A model generated the notes under the pieces. It worked only from the letters and a program-made list of their open reading frames with translations, was not told the origin of the DNA and did not search any database. 64,000 bases of DNA from Utricularia gibba (taxonomy: Eukaryota > Streptophyta > Magnoliopsida > Lamiales > Lentibulariaceae), in assembly GCA_002189035.1 (NCBI GenBank), contig NEEC01000007.1, forward strand, positions 3,348,001 to 3,412,000, in the 5' to 3' direction. Each line of letters starts with the position of its first letter. Positions within the stretch are counted from its first letter, which is position 1. The translations under genes were made by a program, and so were the position numbers. Positions 61,246 through 64,000 of this stretch are shown piece after piece.

Positions 61246-61787
61246 TGTTAAGGGTCAAATCGGTATCCGGTGTAAGACCGATTTAAGGTGATAAGTGCGG
61301 TCGGAATTTGCGTCACTTAGTCGCGTTGTTCGCGGTTGATTCGATCGAAACAAGAATGAGCGGGGGTTTTTTATGTGGAAACCGTCGGAAAGTAGAAAAA
61401 CCATGGAACTGCCGGAGCTCGCCGGAAAAGATTTCCACTAGATAGAGAGGGGCGAAGACGAGGTTACAAGTCTAAGAATTCTCTCTATTCCTTTTCTTGC
61501 ATCCAACCCCCACCTTCGTCATGATTCTTCCTATTTATAGGAGAGCTCACTCTGACCGAATTCTGACGTCTGCAAATATCGGTTGTCTTTTGCTCCTGCT
61601 ATATGATCTCGCTTTTCAAACATCGGCCGCCTGTTATGTCGTAATTCGGCTGCTTTTCAGACTGTCATATGGCCATACCTGTCAGATTTCTGACAGATAT
61701 CGATCTATCGTCTGGCGTTATCCCTTCAGGATCATTTTTGGCAACCTTTTAGGAGCCGATTATGTCAAACCGGTTTATCCCCTATCA
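61246..61787 (-). mobile_element. Solo LTR, family L1 copy 3, with perfect TSD
   Basis: A 542-bp LTR starting TGTTAAGGGTC and ending CCCTATCA on the plus strand, flanked by TACTA on both sides (61241-61245 and 61788-61792). On the minus strand it carries TATAAATA (61539-61532), a pyrimidine-rich leader and ends ...CTTAACA, a Copia-like layout. Matches 24182-24711 directly and 44096-44722 inverted. Confidence 0.92.
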
Positions 61788-61792
61788 TACTA

Positions 61793-62980
61793 GAAACTCA
61801 ATATAGATGAAGAGTTGATTAGATTTTCATGGCTAGTAGCAATTGAAATGCATTTACATGTTTGGGCAATTCCAAAATTTTCAAATTACACAAATAAAAA
61901 TTTTCCAATATTGAAATTCATGTAAATTTAATTTAATTGTCAATCCAAAAAAAATATCAAGAAATGATAATTTATTTGATATATTTTTTTACACAATATT
62001 TGATATCACCTTCATCATAAGATGTAGTTATATTTTCCAGTCTGTTCTCTTCTTTTGGATCCACGATTCTCTAATTTTTGTTTAACATGAAGTAAAGAAG
62101 ATTTAATGATTACAATTTTAATTGATTTTCTAACAAGAATCATGATCCTTGAAAATAAATAAAAAAAGAATCACAATACATTCACAAAAGGAATTATATC
62201 TCTTCTTTCAACAGTCCTAAGAGAAAGAATAAATATTTGCTATTGATCCCTATTTCCACCTATTTGAAGCCTTCATGAAGCATGAAAGTTAACGTTAGTC
62301 ATTTAAGAATAAAATAGTTATTTATGCCATGCAAAAACAAATGAAATATAATTTTTAAAATATAAAGTAAGGTAAAATACAAATAAAATAAGAAAATGAT
62401 GGTATATTACCAATTATGTTGAAATTGTTTATGTAAAATCTCATTGTATCCCTTCATTAAATTAACATAAAAATAAGTACAAAAGATTAGGTAAATTATC
62501 AATTAAATTAAATAATTGGGGTAAAATAATAATAAATTTCAAAATGAATTTAATATAATTTTTTTTAAAAAAAATTAGGATAGTTAACTTATTATCTCGA
62601 TAAAATCTCATTTGCATGGAGATGGTGGATTTTTTGCTGAATACCCTAACCCAAGCATACTCAATGTGTTGACAGAAATAATGTACTAACCAAAACATAA
62701 ACCCAACTAGCAAAACTCCTTGGGTGACTTTGGTTAGAGGTTTTTCATGAGTTTTCCTATAGGTTTACCATTAAACCCATATTTGGCATGTGGCTTGCAG
62801 GTGCATAAAAATAAATATGTCTGCTATCTACATTTCCACGAGATATTGTTGAGACTAGTTTAGATAAATTAAAGTGGGAGATCAATTTATGTGAACACGA
62901 TTTCTGACATAGCAGCAATATTTTTTCGTGAGTTCAATTTCTGAAACCCTGAGCTTACTTTCCACTTTGTATATTCTTTT
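61793..62980. other. AT-rich region with no recognisable gene
   Basis: Expected position of gypsy protease/pol downstream of the gag at 62990, but none is visible; the element is probably deleted or interrupted here. Confidence 0.4.
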
Positions 62981-62989
62981 GTTTGAGGC

Positions 62990-63640
62990 CTACTTTCTGA
63001 TAATATGCGTGGAATGCTCAGCCAACTCCTCAAGTAAGTAAACAGTTTCAATTGGTGTCTTTTTTCTCAAGAATCTCCCTACTGTTGAATCAACCATGGA
63101 CCTATTAGTGCACACTAATCCATCATAGAAATATTTGACCAAAAAAGTAGATTGAAAACCATGGTGAGGACAAGATCTAAACAATTGATTAAACTTCTCC
63201 CAATATTCATGAAGTGGCTCCCTAGTCATTTGCTGAATGTCACTGATTTCCTTTCTAATTCCTTAAGCTTTAGAGATAGGGAAATATTTGCTCAAGAATG
63301 CTTTCTTCATGTCAACCCAATCTGATATGCTTTCAGTTTCAAGGAATTAAACCACATCCTTGCTTCTCCTTCCAAAGTAAATTGAAATGCCCTCAAACAA
63401 ATTGCTTCTTCCATCACTCCTATAATTTTAAATGATGTGCAAACTATTGTAATATTATCCAAGTTCTCGTGTGGATTTTCTCCAATCTTCCCATAGGACT
63501 TTGGAAAAAAATTGATCATGACCGATTTAAGTTCACTTGCTGCATCATCTCGAAAATTGATACATAATCCGTTGTAAGTGTGGTCAGCAGCTTCTAATTC
63601 AATCAGTGTCTTCTCCTGTTTGGCCATTTTCAAATTCGGT
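62990..63640 (-). pseudogene. Gypsy gag remnant
   Basis: Two minus-strand blocks: 63633-63307 (EEAICLRAFQFTLEGEARMW, FNSL) and 63229-62990 (PLHEYWEKFNQLFRSCPHHG, FLVKYFYDGLVCTNRSMVDS, VGRFLRKKTPIETVYLLEEL), the retrotransposon gag core of the Athila/related gypsy type. Stops between the blocks. Continues from the primer-binding site at 63790. Confidence 0.88.
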
Positions 63641-63784
63641 AAGGAGTTTCTTCAACTTGACTGCTTCCCTTGACTTTTTTTTCGAGTCCTCTTAGCAGCC
63701 CTCTCAACCTCAAGATTGAAATCGAAATTCACTACACCAAAGGAACACAAATGCATCAACTAAAAAACACAAAACAATTGAACA

Positions 63785-63809
63785 CCATTCCTCGACAATG
63801 GCACCAATT
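63785..63809 (-). other. Gypsy primer-binding region
   Basis: On the minus strand, directly after the LTR end, AATTGGTGCCATTGTCGAGG resembles the TTTGGCGCCGTTGCCGGGGA-type sequence that follows 5' LTRs in many plant gypsy elements. Confidence 0.75.
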
Positions 63810-64000
63810 TGATAAACAGAAATTTTGAATATCGTTGCAATAAAATCAAATTCCATATCAAATAAATTTATAAGCCCTATTATTCACAAAATACAAGTTC
63901 AAAGAACATACATAGTAGTTTTTGGGGGTCGATCACAAAGAGCGAATGCTTGCTATGCATTCTAGTTTATGCAAGATCACAGAATAATTTCAGTTTTAGT
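63810..64000 (-). mobile_element. 5' LTR of a gypsy element (family C copy 3), cut by window edge
   Basis: Starts TGATAAACAG on the plus strand like the solo LTRs at 50833 and 5259, shows the shared GTCGATCACAAAGAG.GAATGCTTGCTATG segment, and runs off the right edge. It shows that the repeats at 5259 and 50833 are gypsy LTRs. Confidence 0.8.

Overview
This is nuclear DNA of a flowering plant, most likely a dicot; I cannot name the species. It is AT-rich. Seven intron-containing genes encode plant proteins, and they sit as small islands in a sea of decayed transposons. No CRISPR array, operon, tRNA or rRNA gene was seen. I found no wholly new biological system. What stands out is unusual splice sites in three genes, one terminal frameshift in a translation factor, and an unusually readable stack of nested transposon insertions.

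Layout: 0.7-4.4 kb is a dead Mutator-like transposase (+) with a probable Ulp1-like peptidase tail. A gypsy-type solo LTR lies at 5.26-6.40 kb. A 5'-truncated Copia pol with its 3' LTR (7.15-9.55 kb, +) abuts an intron-containing fragment of a dynamin-related protein 2 gene (9.55-10.56 kb, +). The first gene island follows: eEF1B-gamma (-) and nuclear cap-binding protein CBP20 (-), then about 3.2 kb of empty AT-rich DNA, then a secreted polygalacturonase (+) convergent with an RNF170-like RING ubiquitin ligase (-).

23.3-27.4 kb is a dead hAT transposase (-) split by two solo LTRs with target-site duplications (TSDs). 28.3-31.3 kb is a dead PIF/Harbinger element (+) broken by a gypsy LTR. Ribosomal protein eL6 (-) lies at 31.9-33.7 kb. 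34.18-41.26 kb is a complete-length but dead gypsy element (-) with both LTRs and a TSD; its integrase core is deleted and two further gypsy LTRs are inserted between protease and reverse transcriptase. 42.18-50.44 kb is a complete-length Copia element (+) with both LTRs, primer-binding site and TSD, itself broken by a solo LTR and a 2.86-kb hAT transposon. Another gypsy solo LTR follows at 50.83-51.95 kb.

The second gene island holds an NPF/PTR-type transporter (+) and a patellin (SEC14-GOLD) gene (-), which are convergent. From 57.7 kb on there is a dead MULE (-), a third copy of the solo-LTR family, and a gypsy element entering from the right edge (5' LTR, primer-binding site and gag, -).

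The host genes are housekeeping or growth functions: translation (eEF1B-gamma, eL6), RNA cap binding (CBP20), cell-wall pectin (polygalacturonase), ubiquitination (RNF170-like), transport (NPF) and membrane trafficking (patellin). The two translation genes share telo-box and site II promoter motifs. Exon boundaries were placed by eye from splice signals and protein-family continuity; every reconstructed coding sequence keeps phase across all introns, apart from the one-base loss noted in eEF1B-gamma.
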